A stretch of 64,000 nucleotides of DNA from Pyropia yezoensis. Lineage: Eukaryota > Rhodophyta > Bangiophyceae > Bangiales > Bangiaceae. The stretch lies in assembly GCA_009829735.1 (NCBI GenBank), contig CM020620.1, positions 25,886,951 through 25,950,950 on the forward strand. The letters are read 5' to 3'. The position numbers and the translations under genes are program-made. The notes under the pieces were generated by a model. It was not told the DNA's origin. It worked only from the letters and a program-made list of their open reading frames with translations, and made no database searches. This document shows positions 51,523 through 60,952 of the stretch, piece by piece; position 1 is the first letter of the stretch, and every line of letters starts with the position of its first letter.

Positions 51523-53970
51523 TCAGTGGGTAGACCCACTGCCCGAGGGAGGCCACTCATGCGTAAGCGCGTAGACCTCCGTGCTCCACCGGTCGGCAAC
51601 GTCACGACGGTCGACCACCCGAGTTACCTCGGTGCATAGCTGGACGAGGGTGCTGCGGCCAGCCTCCACGTCCTCCAGAGCTTTCTGGAGGCGGTCCAGC
51701 ACGCCACCGAAGCAATGCGCTGACCCAACCAGCGCAGCACCTGGGGGGATATCCCCCCAGCAAACAGAGAGACCCCCACGCATTGCGCGGGTAACAAGAG
51801 CGTCAACGCCCTCATACCAGAGACGGGGACCCCCGTCATGTAGGACAGGGGCGGGAGGTGACACTGGCGCAGCCAGAGGAGCCACAGGAGCCGACACGGC
51901 TACCACCGGAGCCGGTGGCACCTGATACGAGGCCCGGTAGGACCCTACCGAAGGGGCTCCACCGTAACCACGGCGGTACTCCGCCCGACGACGGGACACC
52001 TCACGCTCCCCACCCACAGAGCCCCACTCTCGGGGACGACGGCCAACCGCCGCCGGCATCGGGTTACCGAACCACGGAGCAAGGACCTGAAGAGGGTCAT
52101 GGATAACCATGGGAATACCCAGGTCAGCAACAGCCTCGGTGGATGCCCACCCATGGCAACTGGGCTCACCCGGCTGAGTACGCCGGACACGCAACGAGTG
52201 ACGAGGCAAGGGGGAAGCCCCAGCCTGCGGGTCCCGGTACGGGGGAAGTGCCAACACCCCAGCCCAGCTCACGGCATCGTGAACAGCCAGCAGGGCTTCG
52301 AACTCCCGGGCCAACCCGGTCTTGGCGGCTATCAGATCCACGCCCAACTGCGCGATGTGCCGACGGACACCCGTCGGAAGATGAAACAGACGACCCTGCC
52401 GGCGGACGGACAGCAAGAAGGATGAAGCCTGCCCGAGGGTAACCTCAAGGGTGAAGGTACCCTGCAACGGGTGGACCGGTCGCGAGGCCAACACACTCCC
52501 GAAGTAGCGAAGACAGGAGCCGGTGTCAAACCGGAAAGCAGGGGCGGGTTCCCACCCCTCCTGCCATAGCGGCGGGCGCACGGGAGTGTATACCGGAGCA
52601 CGACCGTTGCCGGTCTGCAACGCACACGTTATATCCGTGCGGAACGCATCCGCCATGACACCATGGTTACGTCGCCAACTCGACGCCGACTTCAACCCCG
52701 CCATGGGCGGGTAGGGAGCCGTCAACGACAGATACGGGGGTACCCCCGGGTAGTAGTCAAAGTCGGGATACCGACCGGTACTGCCCACCGTCTCCCCAAA
52801 CGCAACCGGCTCCGCCGCCGCCGCAATCCCCCGAGCACTAGCCGGGTAGTCAATCTCCCGCGGCAACGCGGGGGCAATCAGGTCGCAGACCCCGAAGTTG
52901 GGGTCGAGGTAGACCTCACCCCGTCCCACCCGGGTGCGCCAGAGCTGCGCATGCCGGTCGTCCGGCTGACTCAGGATCCAATGATGTTCCACCCGGACCG
53001 CGTTCGGCTGGTTGACCAGCCGCACCAACTCCCGCTCCCAGCTCGGGTCCACCTTAACGCGGCGGGAGGACTCTCCACGGGGATGCACCAGGTGGAAGTC
53101 CACCCGCATACGCCCATCGGACTCCATCGACTCTTGCACCGTGAGGCCTCGAACCCGAGCCACCAAGTCGGACACCGACATGGCGGGTTGACCCGCCGCC
53201 ACGGCGACGCCGCCACCCAACGGGGCAACCCGGGCAGGACCAGGAAGAATCGGGGGCGCCGGGGGACGCACCACCGGCAGAGGGGCCGACGTCGGAGATG
53301 GACGAGGCCGAGGAGGAAGAAGAAGGGCGGGCGCCCGCCCGGAGTAACTCCCGGTGTCAACGGCCATGGGAGAAGGAGCGTCTTGACCGCTCGACACCCG
53401 CGGCACCGCAGGTATGGTACCGGCGCCGGCACCACCCGTCGGCGTAGCCCCCGCCTCGGAAGGGGAAGGCACTTGGACAGCCTCCGGAGCCGGAGCCCCG
53501 GCCGTGCGGACACCCGCACCGTCTTGACCCGCCGCACCGGGTGTCGCACCGCCACCACCACCCGCGTCAACGTCGGGACCGCCTCGAGGAGTCACCGCCC
53601 GGACACCCGGACCACCTTGACCAGCCGGAGTCGGCTGCGGGTCGCCACCTCCGCCGCAGGGCGGACCATCTTGAGGTAGCTGCGGTGAGCCGGCACCGGC
53701 ACCAGGCTCCATCCGGGCAGCCGGCAGAGAGGGGGTAGAAGCCGCCACGCGCGGTTGACCGCCGGGTTGACCGCCGGCCGACGGCACCGTCGTGCCGCTG
53801 CACACGGACGACAGTCCTCCGGCCGACAGACGGACGGACACCGCAGGCCCGTCGTGGTCAGACGAGCTCACCCCGTAACGCGCGGCGTCGGGACCGACAG
53901 GCGCGTCGTCCTCCATCTCCTCCCCGATCAGGAGGTCTTCCTCCCCTCCAAGCACCTGGGGATAGGACAT
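51523..53970 (-). CDS. Antisense ORF of C (unknown protein, about 815 aa)
   Basis: The first ATG is at 53970 (MSYPQVLGGEEDLLIGEEMEDD); the frame is open further upstream to about 54252 but without ATG. The N-terminal 330 residues are Pro/Gly-rich and disordered. A folded region follows; at about residues 480-580 it contains YFGSVLASRPVHPLQGTF and GRLFHLPTGVRRHIAQL, which align with HFGTVML...GMLWHLPLRLLQGLEQL of the family-A antisense protein. The Arg/Ser-rich tail of family A is absent. The C-terminus is LDRLQKALEDVEAGRS...VVDRRDVADRW, possibly helical. The function is unknown. It converges on pol. Confidence 0.78.
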   Translation of the reverse strand: MSYPQVLGGEEDLLIGEEMEDDAPVGPDAARYGVSSSDHDGPAVSVRLSAGGLSSVCSGTTVPSAGGQPGGQPRVAASTPSLPAARMEPGAGAGSPQLPQDGPPCGGGGDPQPTPAGQGGPGVRAVTPRGGPDVDAGGGGGATPGAAGQDGAGVRTAGAPAPEAVQVPSPSEAGATPTGGAGAGTIPAVPRVSSGQDAPSPMAVDTGSYSGRAPALLLPPRPRPSPTSAPLPVVRPPAPPILPGPARVAPLGGGVAVAAGQPAMSVSDLVARVRGLTVQESMESDGRMRVDFHLVHPRGESSRRVKVDPSWERELVRLVNQPNAVRVEHHWILSQPDDRHAQLWRTRVGRGEVYLDPNFGVCDLIAPALPREIDYPASARGIAAAAEPVAFGETVGSTGRYPDFDYYPGVPPYLSLTAPYPPMAGLKSASSWRRNHGVMADAFRTDITCALQTGNGRAPVYTPVRPPLWQEGWEPAPAFRFDTGSCLRYFGSVLASRPVHPLQGTFTLEVTLGQASSFLLSVRRQGRLFHLPTGVRRHIAQLGVDLIAAKTGLAREFEALLAVHDAVSWAGVLALPPYRDPQAGASPLPRHSLRVRRTQPGEPSCHGWASTEAVADLGIPMVIHDPLQVLAPWFGNPMPAAVGRRPREWGSVGGEREVSRRRAEYRRGYGGAPSVGSYRASYQVPPAPVVAVSAPVAPLAAPVSPPAPVLHDGGPRLWYEGVDALVTRAMRGGLSVCWGDIPPGAALVGSAHCFGGVLDRLQKALEDVEAGRSTLVQLCTEVTRVVDRRDVADRWSTEVYALTHEWPPSGSGSTH

Positions 53971-54543
53971 GATAACGGGTGCAGAGTCCCCCGCGCCCAC
54001 AAGCCGTCGACGGCTACGACCCGGTACGGTGGGATAACCGGGACGAGCCAGGGAAGCGCAGGCACCCGCGCTTATGACCACAAACGGCCACGAGCAGCGC
54101 CACAAACACGCGGGTCGACCCACGCCGCACGGGGCTACGAACGCGCCCCACCCAGGCACCTGGGCGGGACGGGGCCACCCCCACACATGGGGTAAGCAAG
54201 GGGGGTCACCCCCAACCGCCCCCACGCAACGCGGGCAGCCCTCGCCCCCCACTCAATCGTCCACACGAGAGAGACCCCCCTACCACCAGGCACCTGGTGG
54301 CGGATCCGCTTGCACCACCCCTCGGAAAGGGGGGTCGTGAACAAAAACCCGCATCGGGAAATTAACGGTCCGGAAAACGGATCGTGTGTGTACCACACAA
54401 AGGGGGGCACCCCCCTCGGACAACCTCGAAAAGGGGTGTCTGTCGCGACGGGGCGCAAAGCCCCACCCGACGGGTAAACAGTCACGCGACCCACTTACAT
54501 TCGGTAACCCGAATGCAACTCGACCCGAGGACGGGCCGAATCT

Positions 54544-54553
54544 AAGGGGGGGA
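54544..54553 (+). other. Polypurine tract of C
   Basis: AAGGGGGGGA, two bases before the 3' LTR. Confidence 0.75.
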
Positions 54554-54555
54554 TA

Positions 54556-54917
54556 TGTAGCAATATGGTTGTCCGTATTGTGACCCTAATATCAGGGGGG
54601 CTACTTCTAATCCTTAACTTCAATTTGAGAGTCCGAGCTGGTCACGGTATCTATAAGTTACGTATGACCAGAGGGACTTGCATCTTGGGGTGGAGGGTAG
54701 TTAGTAGTGTCTCCGAGGGTTTATAACGAGGGGGCCGGTGGCGAATCCACCGCCGGCCAAGGTAGAACAACAAACCCCTCCCATTTGGGCTCCCATCTTG
54801 GTCCCGTGGCTTGCGCTCCAAGGACAGCAACCTTGGCCTCCCGGTGACGTTGGTGCCGATCCCCCTTGGTGTGTGTTCCCTGAGAGTGGACGTGCGACGG
54901 ATTCCTATTGTGCTACA
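54556..54917 (+). repeat. 3' LTR of C
   Basis: 362 bp, nearly identical to the 5' LTR, ending TGCTACA, followed by CCTAC. Confidence 0.95.
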
Positions 54918-54922
54918 CCTAC
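54918..54922 (+). repeat. Target-site duplication of C, right copy
   Basis: CCTAC, identical to 44094-44098. Confidence 0.95.
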
Positions 54923-55039
54923 GCGAGGTCGGCAGACAGACCCCTTCGGTTCCGCACAGTATGCGACAGGGCTGATTCCTTCTCTTGATCCACTTGTCAG
55001 AGGCTGCTGCTGTGAAACTCAGACGTCCAGCTCCATCGG

Positions 55040-57686
55040 TCACTCGTACTCGGCTTCAGATTCTGAGGGCGTTGAAGAGGACGACAAGACCGAGGTCGAC
55101 GTGTCAACCTCCTCAGCCGAGGGTGTGGGCGCAGCCACCACCGGGCGCGTGCCATCCTCGCAGCGCGTGCGCACTTCGCTCGAAACCCACTTCTTTCTAG
55201 CAATCTTGACACGTTGTTCAATGCGCTTACTCAACTTGAGACAGTCTTATGCCTAATGCCCATCAGCGTTGCAGTGCCAACACCGATTTTCGGTTTCCGG
55301 GAGAGTTTTTCTGACTTGATAACTCGATGGGTTGCCTTGGGAAGTTCCCATAGCGGCAACTACCTTGTCCTTGTTGTTGCGGCAAGCCTCTCGTATTTAT
55401 CTCGCCTTGCGAGCCTATTTCTTCTCTTTGGTTACCTCGGCCTGCCGTTCTTGGCGTTCCTCATCCCGCAACTTGCGGTAAACCTCACCCCTGCAATAGG
55501 CAAACCGGGCCAACTCGGTCAGTGTCGCCCGGGAGGTATTAGGCTCCCGGGTCTCCATACGGACCGGCCGATGGACACCTTCCTCAAAGCCACTCTTCAG
55601 CAAGGCATGCGAATGAAAAAATCAGAGAATATTGTTGAGCTTGCGAACACTTTCTGCTGAGGACAACGAGTCCTCATCCCCCTCTTGGTGAGCCTCCGAC
55701 AACTCGTCGACTTGAAACGCCAACGTGGCTTCAGCATCCATAGCCCTTAACAGTCAGTTCATGAGCTCCGAGTAGGACTTTGCCTCACCAGCTCCTCAAA
55801 TAAAGGAACTGGGCGTAACGGACAAGGTCTCCGTCCGGATACCTACCGTTTTTTACCTTATATAGCACACAAAATGTCATGCCTATACTTATGGCATTGT
55901 CGTCACAGGTTTTAGTACGTAGGAACTCAAAGACACGGAAGGGGGGGGTGTAGTGTTCCTGCGTACCTTAGGCGCGTAGCCCCCAGAACTTACAGAGGAA
56001 CAACTCACTAAAAACGCGGGGAGACCGGAGGGATACTGGAACGCCGATCGCCTGGCTGCTTCACGCGGGGATTTGCGACGAGCACGACAGTGTTCAAGCA
56101 CACGCCAGTCTGATTTTTTTCCGAAGGTGGAAGCAACGCGCACCCCCACGCACACTCTTTCCCTCTTTCACCCGCACCCAGCCACCTCTCCACACCGGGC
56201 CACGTGCGGGCCAATCAAAACCCTCCATCATGTCCGGAGAACTCCCTTCCCCACGGATCACCCCTGCCAGCTGGGCGGGAATCTCCACGATACGGGGAAG
56301 AGGAGCCCCGCCGGACATCAGTGCCAACACTCACGATCTCCCCATTCTCACAATCACGCAAAATACAAAATCACAATCCAAACCCCAAATGCATCCCATC
56401 CCGGATCATTAACCAAAGGCCAATTCCGGTCAGGGGAAATTCCCATACACTCGGAATCCCAGTATGGGCCCCAGAACCAATGGCGATCCGGTCCCATCTC
56501 CATGGAAGTGGATCAACCGGAAGCCAGTAAAGTCCCGAGGGGCCAAATCGGCCCCGTCTTTCTCAGTGGGAAGGTGGGCCCAGAGGTAGGACGCGATCTC
56601 GACGAGGTCCCCCCATGTGGAGGGCCCATAGGGTCCCTACAGCAAGTGCCATCCCACTCTGCTTTGTGCGAAAAAGAGTGAGTTACTTTCTTTTTAGCAC
56701 GGCCTAGAGCTTGGGCCTGCGTAGGACCATACGCCACCGACTTGTTGTCGAGCGCGTAGGTCTCAAAGTTATAGATATCTGATGGACGGCCTGGATCTTG
56801 GGCGGCACTTCACGTTGACGGAAGAGCCGCTGCGGCAGAGGGATTCCCTGACCCGAAGAGTAGGCCGTCTGCACCGGCGGACTAGGTGTAGGCACCGGCG
56901 CCTCTACGGGGAACGCCCCTAAGAAGGCGCTCGACATGCCGAAGTCAAGGCGTCTTCCACGTTGGGAGTTACAGGGGTCGATCCCAGTTCGGGAAGCCTC
57001 AATGCAGGCGTAGAGGGGAGTGTTCTCTGCGTCACCGGCCCGAAAGCCCCCCTTCGGTCTGGACATTGAAACCATCTAGCGAACTCGCCACAATATGATT
57101 TATAATGGTGTTCGTCATCATGACCACCAGTTCCGGCAAAGCCTGCTGTAGTACATCAGTTGCCTGCCGACGGAAAGTGTCAGCTATAAGAGAACTTCCG
57201 CCTCTACTTGAGTCTCGGTCAGCATCCGCCTCTACTTGAGTCTCGGCCAGCCTCCGAGAGATCACCTGAGGGGTGACCACGGTCCCCAGGAGTCTCGACC
57301 GAGGGCAAGCGCGCGAGCCCATCACCGATCAATGAAGGTCTGCCGTACACTGAAAGGCTAGTTGGCGATGGATCGAAGCCCAAGTTGGCTCCAACCCGAG
57401 GGAATCACGTTGAAGACGACTCCTGACCTTTGGATGTCCCCACAGGACTCACCACTCGGTGGCCAATCTTCGAACCTTCATCTTCGGGAGTGTCACCCGA
57501 ATGAGCTCCCAACTGAGTTGGGGTGGGCAGTTGCCCGCCTGTACTCCCAGACCCGCTAACTTGAGGAACATCCAGTCCCTCTGCGACCCCAGGTACACCT
57601 ACCTGCGTCTCATGTTCATTCAAAGGCACTGAAATACGTGCGTCACCCGTGTACTCCCCGGACGACGGGGGGTCCGATCCAGCCAT
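55040..57686 (-). pseudogene. gag: Gag remnant of D
   Basis: Starts MAGSDPPSSGEYTGDAR at 57686, collinear with A2 gag. The matrix-like and Gag-domain parts are broken by frameshifts (pieces at 57032-57325, 56704-57075, 55415-55603). The zinc knuckle near 55230 reads CWHCNADGH followed by stops at the Trp and Tyr positions. The end reads SESEAEYE-stop at 55040. The GGGAAAC heptamer of A2 is missing here. A 693-bp insertion splits the Gag domain. Confidence 0.88.
55949..56641. mobile_element. Possible solo LTR of another family within D gag
   Basis: 693 bp absent from A2, beginning TGTAG and ending CTACA. LTR-like inverted TG...CA ends suggest a solo LTR of an unrelated element. Flanks GGGGG and GCAAG do not form a duplication. 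It has no coding capacity. Confidence 0.5.
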
Positions 57687-57805
57687 GTTCGCAAACGATC
57701 CGCACGATACGGACGTAGACCACTACTGCTCTCAGACCGGGCGCCCCCTACACCTGGGTGCCCCCGGAAGTCAAGATTGCCTCTGTCCCGTGATGATTCA
57801 CCAGA

Positions 57806-58272
57806 TGTGGCAAAAACCACTTGCGCAAACAGCACCTAAGCTGGGTTGGTGCGAAAGGGCTGCCTCCCGTGTCGCGGGAACCAGAAGAAGTGCCAGTCCC
57901 ACACACGCTATTCCCGTTCTGGGGCGATCCCCCCTGTACGAACAAAGAAGATCATGTGTGGGCCAAGAGTCTCTTGGTCGGGACGGGGAAGCGTGGCAAA
58001 GCCCCGCTGTCCCTTCACTTATCCTTTCAGGGTCCTCTCAGAAGCTCGCTTCTCAGAATCTCCCACTTCAGCACGGGCCTACAGGGCCAGACAGAAATCA
58101 AGAGAATTAAATACATAAAAACCTCACATCCACGCTGACTTCACGATGAAGCACAGTATCCCTGACTAAGGAAAGTTCTGGATCAAATGCAAAGGGAGAA
58201 ATGCGTCATACCAGCTGTCTGCCGTCCCAGTGTGAAGCGCCCTGCCCCTTACGCTGGGCAAGTTCTGCCGCA
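57806..58272 (-). repeat. 5' LTR of D
   Basis: On the minus strand it starts TGCGGCA (one change) and ends TGCCACA, and is followed by a degenerate primer-binding site (TGGTGAATCATCACGGGA). It is strongly diverged from the D 3' LTR, which makes D the oldest LTR element here. Confidence 0.85.
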
Positions 58273-60846
58273 GTAAGCACCATTGGCCGGTGTGCGACTT
58301 ACCCCCGCGCATGTCAGGCCCTGGCTCAGTAGTTGGGGGTATCCAACGATCCACACCGATTCGGCGTAAGAGTTGAAAAGAGCTGATCCCGCCGTCGCAC
58401 GAGGAGCTCATGGCTCTGCTCTTGCTGCTCTTGAGGGTTCCTCCGTCCTCAAGTGGCTTGAAGGGAGCTGCCCTATGGGTTGGCCAAAGCATGGTCAAGG
58501 CTCTAGTCGTGGTTGAGAACCAGCGGTACCCGTGCGCAACGATGGAAGCGAAAGAAGCAAATGCGTGAGTCAGGCACGCTAGCAGTTCAGCAGGCAGTTT
58601 CGAATGAATTCTATGGGTGCTACTGGGTCCATTAAGTCGGGCCCTGTACGGTGCAACGGCTGCTTTATTGGCTCACCACGGTGCGAGGCGCTTTGCAGAG
58701 GTCACACCTTGCGTCCTGTCATGAAGCGGGCTATCTACTGCCATATCGGATAGTCCGACACTCGCCATTGCGGGATACCGCAGAATTCGGAGCAGTGTTC
58801 GGCGCTTTTTCGTCCGCGCTTTGCTTCGCAGGAACACAACCGGCGCATTTACGAACCCCAGCATTGTCTGAAACCTATTAGACTCTTGGGAGCGTCAGTA
58901 TAGTAGTTGCCTGCTGAGTACGAAGAACCTTCGAGGCAGCAATCGGAAGAGAGGCTTGAGCCGGGATAGGTGGGAGCTTTGGCGGAGGAAGAGTGCATGA
59001 GTGTTTTGGGTCCGGCATCTGAGGAAAATGCTGGTGTCATCGGGATAGCGCAAAGGCATGGAGGCCGTCATGCCGACTAGTGACGGAAGAAACGAAGTGC
59101 CTCGCCTGACTCGTACGCATGCGAAACAATTTTTGACCTGCAGGAAAAGGAGGTGGTCCCTGGCAACATGTCTCTCCTTCAGGGTCACTTGATCTAAGGA
59201 ATGACGGGAAATGGGAACTACGCACTCAAGCAGAACACCATAGAATCACGCTCGTAGGATTTCCATCCTGTACGGATGTGGGCAAGCTGTGGATAGACTC
59301 TCAGTAGCACGATACGCACAGTTCCTGCACTGATAGGTATGGAGAACACATTGAACAGGTTGAAATCTTTAGGCGACAGCTCCGTTGAATACTGCACAGG
59401 AGTTGCACGGGACCACTTCCGCATAAAGGACACCGAAGATGTCGATTGAAGTCACACAGTACCGGCCGCGAGTTGGCTCCGCTCTTGAGAATGTTTACGG
59501 CCATGGTGAGTACATGAAAGCCCGCTTTGGATCTGAAGGGCGGCGGTCGTGACGGGCGTCGAGGGCCTTCGCACGCTGGAGGTTTTAAAATCTGCTGCGG
59601 GACCGAGATGGCAAGCGACGGTCAATTTGACTCGTGCAAGAAAACGGGCGGTCGGAAATGCGTGTCCACGCGGCCAGCGTCACGAGTCAGACACACCCAG
59701 CTTCATCTCAGTAAACATGGCTGGGTTGGCGCACTTCGCGTGGCGGTCAGGGTCGGAGGGGCGTACATGGCAATCGTGTCGCCTCATCTACCAAGTGCAT
59801 ACCAAAATCTGACCGTAAGGACTGCTCCCCTACTCCATCTCTCAACGACCTTAGGGATACTAAATGGGATTTATCCCTACAGATCCGGACGAACCACATC
59901 CTGGCATCATAGATGAGCTTCCTGTGTTGTGGAGCAAGAGGCGGTGTACCTTCCGGACTCAAGCCGAGTCAGCCGCTGTCCGACATTGTCCACCGACCGC
60001 ACGCAAGCAGCCACAGGCATCTAAGCAGGACCTGAAAAAGGACCAACCGTCACCACCCATGACAAGCAACATCTGCTACTGCTGGTGAGTCGTTGGACTG
60101 TCCTAGCCGCAGCATTGCAGAGAGACGCCTCACTCGGCAACTGGCCGGTTCGGTCGACTCAATCAAGCAGTGCTCACACGCCTTTTAGACTTTGGGACCA
60201 ACCAGCGCTGCAAGCCGTCTGGGGCGGCGCAATAGGCGCCGCACGCCGGACCCCGTTGTTTTGCCGCACGCTAAGGCCACACGTTTTCGGGGCGCCCCAC
60301 AGCCCATGCTCTGAGCTGAGAGCCATGTCTTGTTTGTATTCCGCTTTATGCATGCCGGCGGCGGGACGTGTAAACGCATACTTTGAGCAATCCGGGGTTC
60401 TCCTACGCTATGATATTCTTCTTCGATGTTGGAGCCCTTGAGGAAGACCGGAGGAGTAACCACAGACCTAGAACATTGACGACCTGAACCCTTTGAAGCC
60501 AGTCGACCACCGCCGACATCGCACCGTCGCCTTGTTCAGACCAACGACCGTCACCATCCCCATCGTCTACCCCGCACCCAGAAACTCCATTGGCTGGCCC
60601 GACTAAGTGACACCCGTCACAGGATTGTTGAGGGCTGCCCGATTGTGGGTGGCTGCTTTTATCTACCTTCTGAAATGCTCTCGTGCACGACATGAAGCCT
60701 TTGCTGTGCTTCACCGCGTTCTTTTAAGGCGCGGTCACGTCTGAGCTCTCTCTCTCTTCGGGTGATTCAACAGGCCTCAATAATATCCCATAGCATGACC
60801 TGGAGGACGACATGCGCGGCCAGCCTTAGCGAGGTTTTCGATGTCG
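58273..60846. other. Unassigned DNA
   Basis: Balanced composition, only short frames, and no recognizable domain, LTR or transposase. It could be intergenic host DNA. Confidence 0.4.
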
Positions 60847-60851
60847 AAAAA
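60847..60851 (-). terminator. RNA polymerase III terminator
   Basis: On the minus strand a run of five T, 16 bases after the tRNA end. Confidence 0.7.
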
Positions 60852-60867
60852 TAGTCAACATCAAGTC

Positions 60868-60952
60868 GGGGTGATCCGAGACACTCCACATCTTATCGAA
60901 CTCGGGACCTCGCGCACCCGAAGCGCGAATCATACCACTAGACCAATCACCC
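60868..60952 (-). tRNA. tRNA-Pro(CGG) with 13-nt insert in the T-loop
   Basis: Minus strand. Acceptor GGGTGAT pairs fully with ATCACCC. The D-arm region is TGGTCTAGTGGTATGA, as in eukaryotic tRNA-Pro. Anticodon stem CGCGC/GCGCG with loop TTCGGGT gives anticodon CGG. T-stem CCGAG/CTCGG. The T-loop should be 7 nt but is 20: TTCGAT, then AAGATGTGGAGTG (60882-60894), then T. Removing the 13 nt gives a normal 72-nt tRNA with discriminator C. The internal A box is intact; the B box is split at its 3' edge. This is best explained as an ectopic intron; a pseudogene is the alternative. Confidence 0.8.

Larger units (their letters stand above)
44099..54917 (+). mobile_element. Complete, young Ty3/gypsy element C
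   Basis: A 10,819-bp element with LTRs of 362 bp that differ at about 5 positions, flanked by CCTAC. Order: LTR, primer-binding site identical to that of family A, gag, pol in the -1 frame, hairpin-rich gap, antisense ORF, polypurine tract, LTR. All frames are intact. It is inserted in the gag-pol junction region of D, so it is younger than D. Confidence 0.96.
36617..58272 (-). mobile_element. Decayed Ty3/gypsy element D with nested insertions
   Basis: Read on the minus strand: 5' LTR 57806-58272, gag remnant, then a break by element C (44099-54917), then pol to 39752, antisense ORF remnant and 3' LTR 36617-37088. D is related to A1/A2 throughout but has many stops and frameshifts. The flanking pentamers (AGAGG and GTAAG) do not match. 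Sequence on the two sides of element C joins in register with A2 around A2 position 21895, which proves that both halves belong to one element. Confidence 0.9.

Noticed and set aside
53971-54252. Longer 909-codon form of the C antisense ORF
   Set aside because: The extra 94 codons contain no ATG and are Pro/Trp/Cys-rich; the first ATG at 53970 aligns with the acidic MED motif of family A.
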